From Azospirillum tabaci (GTDB lineage: Bacteria; Pseudomonadota; Alphaproteobacteria; Azospirillales; Azospirillaceae), in NCBI RefSeq assembly GCF_014596085.1, contig NZ_JACCJY010000003.1, positions 124,001 through 188,000 on the forward strand: a stretch of DNA of 64,000 nucleotides, written 5' to 3'. Position 1 is the first letter of the stretch. Every line of letters starts with the position of its first letter. Positions 36,230-47,641 of this stretch are shown one piece after another. Made by a program: the position numbers and the translations under genes. The notes below the pieces were generated by a model. It worked only from the letters and a program-made list of their open reading frames with translations, made no database searches and had not been told where the DNA came from.

Positions 36230-36264
36230 GCCGTTGTCTGCACCGCTGAGTTACGGGAACGCGC

Positions 36265-37872
<1,608 letters not shown>

Positions 37873-38078
37873 CGTTCATCCAGAACCATGCGGAGCGCGC
37901 TGACCATTGACTGGCATCGCGTTCCGCGTGTTGCTCCATCTCTCCGATTCGAGTAGCGTTTGCTGATGCAGCCTCCGCGGCATGGTGCCGCAAGGCTTTG
38001 TGCTCCAAGGATTTGTGGCGAGATTAGAGAAACGGCGGCATCTCCGGACCCGGCTGGACCGCGGACGGTGACCGAAAA

Positions 38079-39660
<1,582 letters not shown>

Positions 39661-39668
<8 letters not shown>

Positions 39669-40068
39669 CCCTGTCCCCGCTCCGTTGCACGTTCTGGTGG
39701 CCGAGGACGAAGCCCTGGCCGCCATGGCGTTGGAGGATTTCCTGTCCCGCAAGGGATTCCGGGTGACCCTGGCCCAGGACGGGCAGGAGGGGCTGGAGCG
39801 TTACAGCGCCGACCCCGCCGACCTCGTCATCACCGATCTGCGCATGCCGCGGATGGACGGCCGCGCCCTGATCCGCGAACTGCGGATCAGGGCCGCCGGG
39901 CTGCCGATCCTGGTGATGACCGGCTTCCTGTCGATGGAAGCGGGGGAGGACGACCTGACGTCCGAGCGTTGGCAGCCGCTGGTGGTGTTGCGCAAGCCGG
40001 TCAGCCCGCAGGTGATCCTCGACACGCTCACCAGCCTCGCCCGAGCGGCGAAGCTGCGGCCCGTATGA
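39661..40068 (+). CDS. Single-domain response regulator paired with the ethylene-receptor-like kinase
   Basis: 135 aa CheY-like receiver. The acidic pair is Glu15/Asp16 (VAEDEALA), the phosphoacceptor Asp59 (VITDLRMPRMDG), Thr87 (LVMTGFL) and Lys112 with the conserved Pro (LRKPVS). There is no output domain, so phosphorylation must act through protein contact. It overlaps the kinase gene by 8 bp, so the two are co-translated and almost certainly cognate. The next gene is on the opposite strand. Confidence 0.93.
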
Positions 40069-40078
40069 TCAACCCTTC

Positions 40079-40858
40079 TTAGAAGCGATCCCGCATCTCC
40101 GGCAGGGGGACGATGCGGACCCCCTTGGCCTCCAGCGTCCGGCGCAGGTTGCCTGCCATGGCCACCGCGCTCGGCTCATCGCCGTGGACGCAGACGGAAT
40201 GGACGGTGCAGGGAATGCGCTTGCCGGTGACCGACAGGATCACGCCTTCCTCCAGCATGCGCAGGACGTTGGCGGCCGCTACGTCCGGGTCGTGGACCAT
40301 TGCGCCGGGCTGGCCGCGCGGCACGAGGTTGCCGTTGTCGTCGTAGGCGCGGTCGGCGAAGACCTCCTCCGCCGTGGGCAGGCCCAGCGTGCGCCCGGCC
40401 CGCGCCATCTCCGAGCCGGCGGTGGCGAGGTAGATCAGCGAGGGATCGACGCCCTTGATCGCCCGCCCGATCGCCAGGGCCAACCCCTCGTCCACCGCCG
40501 CCATGTTGTTCAGCGCGCCGTGCGCCTTCACGTGGGTGACGGTCCCGCCGGCGGTGGCGGCGATGCCCATCAGCGCGCCGATCTGATAGGCGACCATCGC
40601 CTCCACCTCCGCCGCCGACATCCGCAGAGGGCGGCGCCCGAAGCCCTGAAGGTCGGGGTAGGAGGGGTGGGCGCCCAGGCTGACGCCCTTCGCCACCGCG
40701 TTGCGGACGGTCCGGGTCATCACCAGCGGGTCACCGGCGTGGAAGCCGCAGGCGATGTTGGCGGAGGCGACGATGCCCAGCATGGAGTCGTCGTCGCCGA
40801 TGTCGTAGGCGCCGAAGCCCTCGCCCAGATCGGCGTTCAGGTTCACGGTGATGGTCAT
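40079..40858 (-). CDS. pxpA: 5-oxoprolinase subunit A (LamB/YcsF family)
   Basis: 259 aa. Together with PxpB and PxpC it hydrolyses 5-oxoproline (pyroglutamate) to L-glutamate using ATP. Family signature: VNLNADLGEGFGAYDIGDD at the start, SANIACGFHAGDPLVM, SLGAHPSYPDLQGFGRR, VKAHGALNNMAA and VHSVCVHGD. The ATG at 40858 follows GGGAGGGCACC. It overlaps pxpC by 4 bp and is the last gene of the eight-gene operon. Confidence 0.95.
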   Translation of the reverse strand: MTITVNLNADLGEGFGAYDIGDDDSMLGIVASANIACGFHAGDPLVMTRTVRNAVAKGVSLGAHPSYPDLQGFGRRPLRMSAAEVEAMVAYQIGALMGIAATAGGTVTHVKAHGALNNMAAVDEGLALAIGRAIKGVDPSLIYLATAGSEMARAGRTLGLPTAEEVFADRAYDDNGNLVPRGQPGAMVHDPDVAAANVLRMLEEGVILSVTGKRIPCTVHSVCVHGDEPSAVAMAGNLRRTLEAKGVRIVPLPEMRDRF

Positions 40859-41952
40859 GGTGCCCTCCCGCACATTTGTTCTCGGTTCAGGATGTCGCCG
40901 TTGCCGTTGACGATGTCGACGACCCCGGACACGAGGTTTTCCGCGTAGAGCGCCTCCAGATCGACGCCGCCCGCCGGGCGCACCGGACGGATGGCGCGGA
41001 CCCAGGCCGCGATGGTCTGTTCCTGGCGCCGCCGGACGGCCTCCGCCTCCTCCACCGTGACGGCCCGGAAGCTCAGGGCGCCGCCGGGGCTCAGCCGGCC
41101 GACGCGGGGCAGGTCGGCGGAGATCACCGTGGCGATCTTCGCGTAGCCGCCCGCCGTCTGGTGATCGTTCAGCAGAAGGATCGGCTGGCCGTTGCCCGGC
41201 ACCTGGATCGAGCCGGTGACCAGCCCGTCCGACGGGATGTCGGCGGAGCCGGTGTGGGCCAGCGTCGGACCGTCGAGCCGCAGGCCCATGCGGTCGGCGT
41301 CCTTGCCGACGCGGTAAGTGGCCGACAGGAAGGTCTCCACCGCCTCGGCCGTGAAGCGGTCCTCCTGCGGGCCGAGCACCACCCGCACCGGCCCGCCGCC
41401 ATAGTCCGGAGGCTCCGGCAACTCGACGTCGGCGCCGGGCGGGGCGTCGTTACGATGGAGCGGCAGGCGCGTTCCGTCGCCCAGCGGCTTGCCGCCGAGC
41501 GGTCCGATACCGGCGCGCACGTAGGTGGACAGGCTGCCCAGGAACGGCTCCAGGGCGAAGCCGCCGGCCACCGTCAGGTAGGCAACCGCCGCCCCGGTGA
41601 CGGCGCCCAGCTTCAGAATGTCGCCGCGCGCCAGCGTGTGGCTGCGGTGGGATTCCAGCGGCTGGGCCGATTGACCCTCGCGCTCCAGGCTCAGCGCCAT
41701 GGAGCCGACGACAGCGACGCGCACGCTGTCGGCCTCCACCTTCAGCGCTGGACCGAGCAGGGCGATTTCCACCCCCGCCGTGCCCGCCGGGTTGCCGACC
41801 AGTGCGTTGGCGAGGCGCAGGCCGATGGGGTCGAGCGCGCCGGCCACCGGCATGCCGAGTTCCTGATGGCCGAAGCGGCCCAGGTCCTGGATGGTGGCGA
41901 ACAGCCCCGGCCGGACGACCGTGAGGCAGGGCGTGAGGCAGGGCGTGCTCAT
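40855..41952 (-). CDS. pxpC: 5-oxoprolinase subunit C (KipA/biotin-dependent carboxyltransferase family)
   Basis: 365 aa. The conserved N-terminal stretch PGLFATIQDLGRFGHQELGM and the central VLLGPQ-type segment RVVLGPQEDRFTAEAVETFL, then LLNDHQTAGGYAKIATVISA, identify the AHS2/KipA family. The N-terminus contains a duplicated TPCL unit from a 12-bp tandem repeat at 41925-41948, perhaps a start-site variant. The gene overlaps pxpB and pxpA, consistent with an obligate complex. Confidence 0.93.
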   Translation of the reverse strand: MSTPCLTPCLTVVRPGLFATIQDLGRFGHQELGMPVAGALDPIGLRLANALVGNPAGTAGVEIALLGPALKVEADSVRVAVVGSMALSLEREGQSAQPLESHRSHTLARGDILKLGAVTGAAVAYLTVAGGFALEPFLGSLSTYVRAGIGPLGGKPLGDGTRLPLHRNDAPPGADVELPEPPDYGGGPVRVVLGPQEDRFTAEAVETFLSATYRVGKDADRMGLRLDGPTLAHTGSADIPSDGLVTGSIQVPGNGQPILLLNDHQTAGGYAKIATVISADLPRVGRLSPGGALSFRAVTVEEAEAVRRRQEQTIAAWVRAIRPVRPAGGVDLEALYAENLVSGVVDIVNGNGDILNREQMCGRAP

Positions 41953-42671
41953 GGCGTGGCCCTCAGCGTGTCGGAATCGAAGCGTCCGGCGGCGGCGGCG
42001 GCGGACAGGGCGTCGAAGCGGGCGCGGTCCACCGCCTCGAACCGCACCCGGTCGCCCGCGGCGAGCAGGACCGGGGAGGGGCGGGCGCCGTCGTAGAGCG
42101 GCACCGGACAGCGCCCGATCAGGTGCCAGCCGCCGGGGCTCTCCCACGGATAGACGGTGGTCAGCCGCCCGGCGGTGGCGACCGAGCCCGCCGGCACGCG
42201 GACCCTCGGCTCGCTGCGCCGCGGCTTTTCCAGCTCCGCCGGCAGGTCGCCCATGTAGGCGAAGCCCGGCATGAAGCCCAGCATGTAGACGAAATACTCC
42301 GTCGACCCGTGGAGGGCGATCAGCCGATCCGCCGACAGACCGAGCGCGGCGGACAGCTCCGCGAGGTCCGGCCCCAGATCCGCGTCGTAGCAGACCGGCA
42401 GGCGCCACAGGGTGCCTTCGGCCCGCGCGTCCGCAGCATGGGCCAGTTCCGCCTCGACGGCCGCCTGGACCTCCCGGCGGCTGGTCACCGCCGGGTCGTA
42501 GACGACCTGGAGCGAGCGGAAGGTCGGCACCGTCTCCACCAGTCCCGGCAGGGCGGCCAGCTTCAGCCGGGCGTGCAGAGCCATGACGCGGGCGTTGGTA
42601 GGGCGGTCGATGCCCTCTCCGAACTCCACGTTGAAGGCCGTGTCGCCCGCCGTGGTGAAACGGACGTCCAT
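41949..42671 (-). CDS. pxpB: 5-oxoprolinase subunit B (KipI/AHS1 family)
   Basis: 240 aa. AHS1 family features: GDTAFNVEFGEGIDRPTNAR, VPTFRSLQVVYDPAVTS, LPVCYDADLGPDLAELSAAL, YMLGFMPGFAYMGDLP and GWHLIGRCPVPLYD. PxpB forms a complex with PxpC that resembles urea carboxylase domains. In Bacillus the homologue KipI inhibits the kinase KinA, but the metabolic role is the general one. It starts 11 bp after the TRAP permease gene. Confidence 0.94.
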   Translation of the reverse strand: MDVRFTTAGDTAFNVEFGEGIDRPTNARVMALHARLKLAALPGLVETVPTFRSLQVVYDPAVTSRREVQAAVEAELAHAADARAEGTLWRLPVCYDADLGPDLAELSAALGLSADRLIALHGSTEYFVYMLGFMPGFAYMGDLPAELEKPRRSEPRVRVPAGSVATAGRLTTVYPWESPGGWHLIGRCPVPLYDGARPSPVLLAAGDRVRFEAVDRARFDALSAAAAAGRFDSDTLRATP

Positions 42672-42682
42672 GATGCCGCTCC

Positions 42683-43984
42683 TCACCCGATCATCAGCGA
42701 AGGGAGCCACGTCACCATGCCCGGGAAGATCCAGAGCAGGGCCACCATGACGATCATCAGCACGAAGAAGGGCAGGCTGGCCTTGGCGATGGTGAAGATG
42801 TTCTTGCCCGTCATCGATTGCAGGACGAACAGGTTGAAGCCCACCGGCGGCGTGATCTGCGCCATCTCCACCACGATGATGATGTAGATGCCGAACCACA
42901 GCAGGTCGATACCGGCGTTCTGCACCATCGGCAGGATGACCGAAGTGGTCAGCACGACCATCGAGATGCCGTCGAGGAAGCAGCCCATGACGATGAAGAA
43001 CAGCGTCAGCACGATCAGCAGCGCCGCGTTGGACAGCTGCATGGAGGTGATCCATTCCGCCAGCAGGCGCGGGATGCCGGTGTAGCCCATGGCGACGGTC
43101 AGGAAGGCCGCTCCCGCCAGGATGAAGCCGATCATGCAGGAGGTGTGCGCCGCACCCAGGACGCTGTCGCGGAAGGTCGCCCAGCTCATCGTGCCGGTGA
43201 CCATGGCCAGCACCAGCGATCCCAGCACGCCGATCCCCGCGGCCTCCGTCGGCGTGGCGACGCCCGCGTAGATGGAGCCGAGCACCGCGGCGATCAGGAG
43301 CATGACCGGGATCAGCGACCCGGTGTCGCGGATCTTCTCGGCGAAGCTCTGCCGTGCTTCCCGCGCCGGCACCCGGTCGGGATTCAGCAGCGACCAGCCG
43401 CCCACATAGGCCATGAACAAACCGGTCAGCACGATGCCCGGGATGACGCCCGCGATGAACAGCCGGGCGATGGACACATCCGCGGCCACGCCGTAGACGA
43501 TCATGATGATCGACGGCGGGATCAGCAGGCCCAGCGTGCCGGCCCCGGCCAGCGAGCCGACGATCATCATCGGGTCGTAGCCGCGCCGGGTCAGTTCCGG
43601 GATGGTCATCCGCCCGATGGTCGCGGCGGTCGCCGCGGAGGAACCGGAGACGGCGGCGAAGATCGAGCAGCCGACGATGTTGACGTGCATCAGCCGCCCC
43701 GGCAGCCAGCCCGTCCATGGCGCGAGCCCCTTGAACATGTCGGACGAGATGCGGGTGCGGAACAGGATCTCGCCCATCCAGATGAACAAGGGCAGGGCGG
43801 TCAGGGTCCAGCTCGTGCTGGCGCCCCAGATGTTGGTCGCCATGACCATGCCGACGGGGCGGGTGGTGAACAGCGCCATGGCGACGAAGCCGACGCCGGC
43901 GAGCGCCAGGGCCACCCAAATGCCGGTCCCCAGCATCAGAAGCATCGTCACCACGACGACGATGGATGCGGTCGTCTGGTCCAT
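42683..43984 (-). CDS. dctM: TRAP transporter large permease (DctM family)
   Basis: 433 aa with about 12 transmembrane helices, the ion-coupled core of a TRAP transporter. Family motifs include NIVGCSIFAAVSGSSAATAA, GTLGLLIPPSIIMIVYGVAA and ATPTEAAGIGVLGSL. It works with the small permease just upstream and the periplasmic binding protein encoded first. The neighbours pxpBCA indicate a substrate such as 5-oxoproline or a related amino-dicarboxylate; the symbol is used generically. Confidence 0.95.
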   Translation of the reverse strand: MDQTTASIVVVVTMLLMLGTGIWVALALAGVGFVAMALFTTRPVGMVMATNIWGASTSWTLTALPLFIWMGEILFRTRISSDMFKGLAPWTGWLPGRLMHVNIVGCSIFAAVSGSSAATAATIGRMTIPELTRRGYDPMMIVGSLAGAGTLGLLIPPSIIMIVYGVAADVSIARLFIAGVIPGIVLTGLFMAYVGGWSLLNPDRVPAREARQSFAEKIRDTGSLIPVMLLIAAVLGSIYAGVATPTEAAGIGVLGSLVLAMVTGTMSWATFRDSVLGAAHTSCMIGFILAGAAFLTVAMGYTGIPRLLAEWITSMQLSNAALLIVLTLFFIVMGCFLDGISMVVLTTSVILPMVQNAGIDLLWFGIYIIIVVEMAQITPPVGFNLFVLQSMTGKNIFTIAKASLPFFVLMIVMVALLWIFPGMVTWLPSLMIG

Positions 43985-43987
43985 CGG

Positions 43988-44497
43988 TCAGCCCTCGCTC
44001 TGCATGCCGGCGCTTTGATAGGACGCCTCGCGTCCCTGGATCACCGCCAGCAGGTCGTCCAGGAAAGCGACCACGAGGATCACCAGCCCGACACCCATGG
44101 CGGCCTGCGGAATCCACAGCGGGATGGGCAGCACGCCCTGTCCCAGATCGCCGAAATCGTAGGAATCGTAAGTCATGCGCAGCCAGTACCACGCGAAATA
44201 GCCGCTCAGCGCCGTGCCGAAGCCAAGGCAGATCAGCTCCACGACACGCCGGGGGCCGCCGCGCAGGCGGTCGACCAGCACGCCGACGCGGATATGCGCG
44301 CCGCGGCGCAGCGCCGGACCGAGCATGAGGAAGAAGGAGGCGGCCATGCAGTAGCCGGCCAGTTCGTCGGCTCCCGGCACCATGCTGTTGGCCAGCCGGG
44401 CGAAGACCTGGGACACGATCAGCACGGCGATCAGCACCAGGAACACCGCGCCCAGAATCTCGGCGGCGCGGTAAAGGAAGGTCAATGCGGTGCGCAT
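43988..44497 (-). CDS. dctQ: TRAP transporter small permease (DctQ family)
   Basis: 169 aa with four transmembrane helices (for example AAEILGAVFLVLIAVLIVSQ at the start, and VVELICLGFGTALSGYFAWY). It ends 3 bp before the large permease gene. It connects the binding protein to the transport core. The gap upstream to dctP (123 bp) contains a very stable hairpin, likely to reduce expression of the permeases relative to the binding protein. Confidence 0.92.
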   Translation of the reverse strand: MRTALTFLYRAAEILGAVFLVLIAVLIVSQVFARLANSMVPGADELAGYCMAASFFLMLGPALRRGAHIRVGVLVDRLRGGPRRVVELICLGFGTALSGYFAWYWLRMTYDSYDFGDLGQGVLPIPLWIPQAAMGVGLVILVVAFLDDLLAVIQGREASYQSAGMQSEG

Positions 44498-44554
44498 GGC
44501 GCGACCACCTCCGGGTAGAACGGGCGGGGGATTTTTTTGGTGGTGGGCGTATTA

Positions 44555-44604
44555 CCCGCACCCGGGCCCTCCCCCGCTAACGCAGGGGAGGGCCCGGGTG
44601 CGGG
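44555..44604 (-). terminator. 20-bp-stem hairpin between dctP and dctQ
   Basis: CCCGCACCCGGGCCCTCCCC (44555-44574) and its exact complement (44585-44604) form a perfect 20-bp stem around a 10-nt loop. On the minus strand it is followed by no U tract. It is probably an RNase-protection or partial terminator element within the operon. The CCCTCCCC/GGGGAGGG core is similar to the REP-like palindromes elsewhere. Confidence 0.7.
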
Positions 44605-44620
44605 CCAGCGTCGCCGCCGC

Positions 44621-45607
44621 TTACTTCCGGAAGGCCGAAACAATCGCCTCGCCGTCGGCGCCGGCGGCCTTGGTCCATTCCTCGGTCATCGTCTTGCCGA
44701 TGGCGGCGAAGCCGTCCTTGATCGCCGGGGTCGGGGTCAGCACCTTCATGCCGTTGCCGGACAGCGTCTTGTTCAGCTCCACCGTCTTCTTCTCCCACTC
44801 GGTCCAGCCGGTGGCCTCGGCCTTGGCGGCGGCCTGCTCGACGGCCTTCTTCGTGGCGTCGTCCAGGCCCTTCCAGACCTCAGTGCTGACGAACACCATG
44901 TTGCGCGGCAGCCAAGCCTGCACGTCGTAATAGACGTTCACGAAATCCCACGCCTTGGTGTCCACGCCGGTGGCGGCGGACGTCATCATGGCGGTGACGA
45001 TGCCGGTGCCGAAAGCCTGCGACACCTCGGCGGCCTCGATCTTGGTCGGCACGGCGCCGGCCAGTTCGGCGATGCGGGTGGTGGCCGGGTTGTAGGCGCG
45101 GAACTTCTGCCCCTTCAGGTCGGCGACAGAGGCGATCTCCTGCTTCACGTAGAGGCCCTGCGGCGGCCACGGGATCGAGTAGAGGAGCTTCAGGCGCTGA
45201 CGCTCCAGCTTCTTCTCCAAGTAGGGCTTCGACGCCTCGTAGAGCTTCTTGGAGGCAGCGAAGTCGGTCGCCAGGAAGGGCACGGAATCGAGGCCGTAGA
45301 GCGGATCCTCGTTCGCCCAGGAGCTGATCAGCACCTCGCCGAGCTGGGCCTGGCCCGACTGGACGGCGCGCTTGATCTCCGGATGCTTGACCAGCGAGCC
45401 GTTGGAATGAACGGTGATCTGGATCTTGCCGTTGGTCGCCGCCTTCACGTCCTCGGCGAACTGGCGCACCGTGATGGTGTGCAGGTTCGTGTCGGGGTAG
45501 GGGGTCGGCATGTCCCAGGTCTCGGCAAAGGCCGCGACCGGGGTGGCGCAGAGGCCGATGCCGAAGGCGGCGGCGGCGAGGCGGGTACGCAGGGTGATCG
45601 CGGTCAT
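44621..45607 (-). CDS. dctP: TRAP transporter periplasmic substrate-binding protein (DctP family)
   Basis: 328 aa. A Sec signal peptide ends at AAFA, residue 28. The mature protein begins ETWDMPTPYPDTNLHTITVR and has the family pattern VHSNGSLVKHPEIKRAVQSG, QEIASVADLKGQKFRAYNP and the conserved Arg in that segment that pairs with the ligand carboxylate. It captures a small organic acid in the periplasm. Position within the pxp operon points to 5-oxoproline or D-glutamate. A 20-bp hairpin follows the gene. Confidence 0.94.
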   Translation of the reverse strand: MTAITLRTRLAAAAFGIGLCATPVAAFAETWDMPTPYPDTNLHTITVRQFAEDVKAATNGKIQITVHSNGSLVKHPEIKRAVQSGQAQLGEVLISSWANEDPLYGLDSVPFLATDFAASKKLYEASKPYLEKKLERQRLKLLYSIPWPPQGLYVKQEIASVADLKGQKFRAYNPATTRIAELAGAVPTKIEAAEVSQAFGTGIVTAMMTSAATGVDTKAWDFVNVYYDVQAWLPRNMVFVSTEVWKGLDDATKKAVEQAAAKAEATGWTEWEKKTVELNKTLSGNGMKVLTPTPAIKDGFAAIGKTMTEEWTKAAGADGEAIVSAFRK

Positions 45608-45626
45608 GTGATGAAGCTCCCTGTTC

Positions 45627-46472
45627 TTATCTGAAGAGTTGCGCGACCGAAGGGGACACGCCCTCCAGCTCCGCGTTCAACCGGTCGGTGACCAGCATGT
45701 GTCCGGGGCTGTGGGCGATGGCGAAGGGCAGGCGGGCGGCGGCGAGCGCCACCTGAGGGGTGACCCCGCAGGCCCAGAAGACGGGGACCTCGCCGGGGGC
45801 GAGCGGAACGGCGTCGCCGAACTCCGGCTGCGACAGGTCGCGGATGCCGAGCGCGGCCGGGTCGCCGATGTGGACCGGCGCGCCGTGGACGGCGGCGTAA
45901 CGCCCGGTCACCGCGGCGGCGCGTTCGGCCTGCGCGGGCGTCATCGGGCGCATCGACACCACCATGCGCCCGGCGAAGGGCGGGACGGCCACGCAGTCCC
46001 GGTCGGTCACGTACATCGGCACGTTGCAGCCGCGCTCGATGTGGCGGACCGGCAGGCCGGCGGCGAGCAGCGCCTCCTCGAAGGAGAAGGAGCAGCCGAT
46101 GGCGAAGGCGACCAGATCGTCGCGCCAGACGGACAGCAGGTCCTCCGGCTCCTCCGCCAGCAGGCCGTCGCGGTAGACGCGGTAGCGCGGGAAGTCGGTG
46201 CGCAGGTCGAGGTCCGCGCCAAGCTCCGCGAAGCGGTGATCGCCCGGCGCGGACACGGCGAGCAGCGGGCAGGGCACGGGGTTGGAGCGGCAGAACCGCT
46301 CGAAGGCGGCAGCCACCGCGGCGGGGACGATGGCGAGGTTCGCCTGCACATGGCCCGGCGCCAGTCCGGCGGTCGGCCCGCGATGCTCGCCCCGGCGGAT
46401 CGCCAGACGCGCCAGCAGGGCGGCGGAGGCGGTATCGGGCGGAAACGGGGTGCTTGGGGTCACGGACTGCAT
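45627..46472 (-). CDS. DUF1445 protein (YcsI / D-glutamate cyclase-like hydro-lyase)
   Basis: 281 aa. Motifs of the family: [53 protein letters not shown] and [20 protein letters not shown]. Members include Bacillus YcsI, encoded next to ycsF/kipI/kipA (pxpA/B/C), and the mammalian D-glutamate cyclase, which interconverts D-glutamate and 5-oxo-D-proline. The operon here has the same partners, with a TRAP transporter in place of the Bacillus permease YcsG. The start at 46472 ([13 protein letters not shown]) was chosen; a GTG/ATG further upstream is possible. Confidence 0.9.
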   Translation of the reverse strand: MQSVTPSTPFPPDTASAALLARLAIRRGEHRGPTAGLAPGHVQANLAIVPAAVAAAFERFCRSNPVPCPLLAVSAPGDHRFAELGADLDLRTDFPRYRVYRDGLLAEEPEDLLSVWRDDLVAFAIGCSFSFEEALLAAGLPVRHIERGCNVPMYVTDRDCVAVPPFAGRMVVSMRPMTPAQAERAAAVTGRYAAVHGAPVHIGDPAALGIRDLSQPEFGDAVPLAPGEVPVFWACGVTPQVALAAARLPFAIAHSPGHMLVTDRLNAELEGVSPSVAQLFR

Positions 46473-46515
46473 GGCGGGCAAAACCTCGGTGACCAAACTG
46501 TTGTGTCCTAAGGGT

Positions 46516-47478
46516 TCACGCATCCGTCCGATCCGTCAAATTTTCATTTTGGATCGTTTGCGATAAACGGCGTTTATCAATCGGCGCCCCGTGCCGCTGC
46601 GCCCGCACAATCTCCAGCGCCATATCCGCCACGATGGGCACCAGCGGGTTGTCGCTGTCCACCGGGTGGCAGATGGTGAAGTCGAGGTCGGGCAGCGGGT
46701 CCTCCGCCGGGATCAGCCGCAGCAAGCCCTCGGCCAGTTCGCGCTCGATCACCGCGGGCGGGATGGCGCTGATGCCGATGCCATCCAGGGTCATCCGCAC
46801 GATGCTGGCGAGCGAGCTGTTGCCGTAGAAGCGCAGCGGCGGCAGACCGGGCCGCTTGAACATCTGCTGGATGGCCACGGACGGCTTGGTCTGGCGGGAA
46901 AAAGTGATGACCGGGTAGCGCGCCAGATCGGCCAGCCCGAGCCGCCCGGCGGGCAAGTCCAGCGACGGGCTGGCCACCCAGGCCATGGGGTAGCTGCTCA
47001 ATTCATGGTTGCACATGTCCGGCTCGGCCACCGGCCCCAGCATGAAGGCGATGTCCAGGTCATGCGCCAGCAGCCCGTTGCGCAGGTGGATGGAGGTGTC
47101 GACCTCGATCTCCAGGCTGACCAGCGGGAAGCGGTTGTGCAGCCGTTCGATCAGGCGGCTCAGCCAGGTGTGGACGATGGTTTCCGCCACGCCGAGCCGG
47201 ATCAGCCCACGCAGGGTCGTCGATTCGGCGACCGCGTGCACCAGTTCGGCCTGGAGCGTCAGCATCCGCTCGGCGTGGTCCAGCAGCTCCATGCCCTTCA
47301 GCGTCAGCGTCACCCGCCGCGTGCCGCGGTTGAACAGCTGGACGCCCAGCTCCTTTTCCAGCTGGGCGATGCGGGCGGAGATGGCCGGCTGGGTGGTGTT
47401 CAGCCGGCCGGCCGCGGCGCGGAAACCGCCCAAACGGGCGATCCACACGAAGGCTTCCAAGTTCTTTAGGTCCAGCAT
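46516..47478 (-). CDS. LysR-family regulator of the pxp/TRAP operon
   Basis: 320 aa. The HTH domain is residues 1-62 ([39 protein letters not shown]). A co-inducer-binding domain follows ([20 protein letters not shown]). It is the first gene of the same-strand cluster, 43 bp upstream of the DUF1445 gene. In contrast to most LysR regulators, it is not divergent from its presumed targets, so it is probably autoregulated with them. A 10-bp-spaced direct repeat CTGTTAC (47507-47523) lies 29 bp upstream of its start. Confidence 0.9.
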   Translation of the reverse strand: MLDLKNLEAFVWIARLGGFRAAAGRLNTTQPAISARIAQLEKELGVQLFNRGTRRVTLTLKGMELLDHAERMLTLQAELVHAVAESTTLRGLIRLGVAETIVHTWLSRLIERLHNRFPLVSLEIEVDTSIHLRNGLLAHDLDIAFMLGPVAEPDMCNHELSSYPMAWVASPSLDLPAGRLGLADLARYPVITFSRQTKPSVAIQQMFKRPGLPPLRFYGNSSLASIVRMTLDGIGISAIPPAVIERELAEGLLRLIPAEDPLPDLDFTICHPVDSDNPLVPIVADMALEIVRAQRHGAPIDKRRLSQTIQNENLTDRTDA

Positions 47479-47506
47479 CGCCGAATCGCTCCGCAGCCCA
47501 TACCCG

Positions 47507-47523
47507 CTGTTACAGTCTGTTAC
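47507..47523. promoter_or_regulatory. Direct repeat CTGTTAC upstream of the LysR gene
   Basis: CTGTTAC occurs at 47507-47513 and again at 47517-47523, exactly 10 bp apart, in the divergent region between the LysR gene and the RND efflux operon. A one-helical-turn spacing suits a regulator site. No assignment to a protein. Confidence 0.4.
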
Positions 47524-47641
47524 CAAATGGCTGTAGGATGGACATTAACCTGCAAAGCCTCTCCTGCGATAATGAACCGCATTGCCTTATGGCAGGATGG
47601 TGCGCACCGGCCGGACCGGGCAGCCCTACCGGGAGTTCGAC

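Noticed and set aside
46516-46590. CGTTTATC/GATAAACG palindrome near 46560-46580 as LysR operator
   Set aside because: It lies inside the 3' end of the LysR gene coding region; codon constraints could explain it and there is no promoter next to it.
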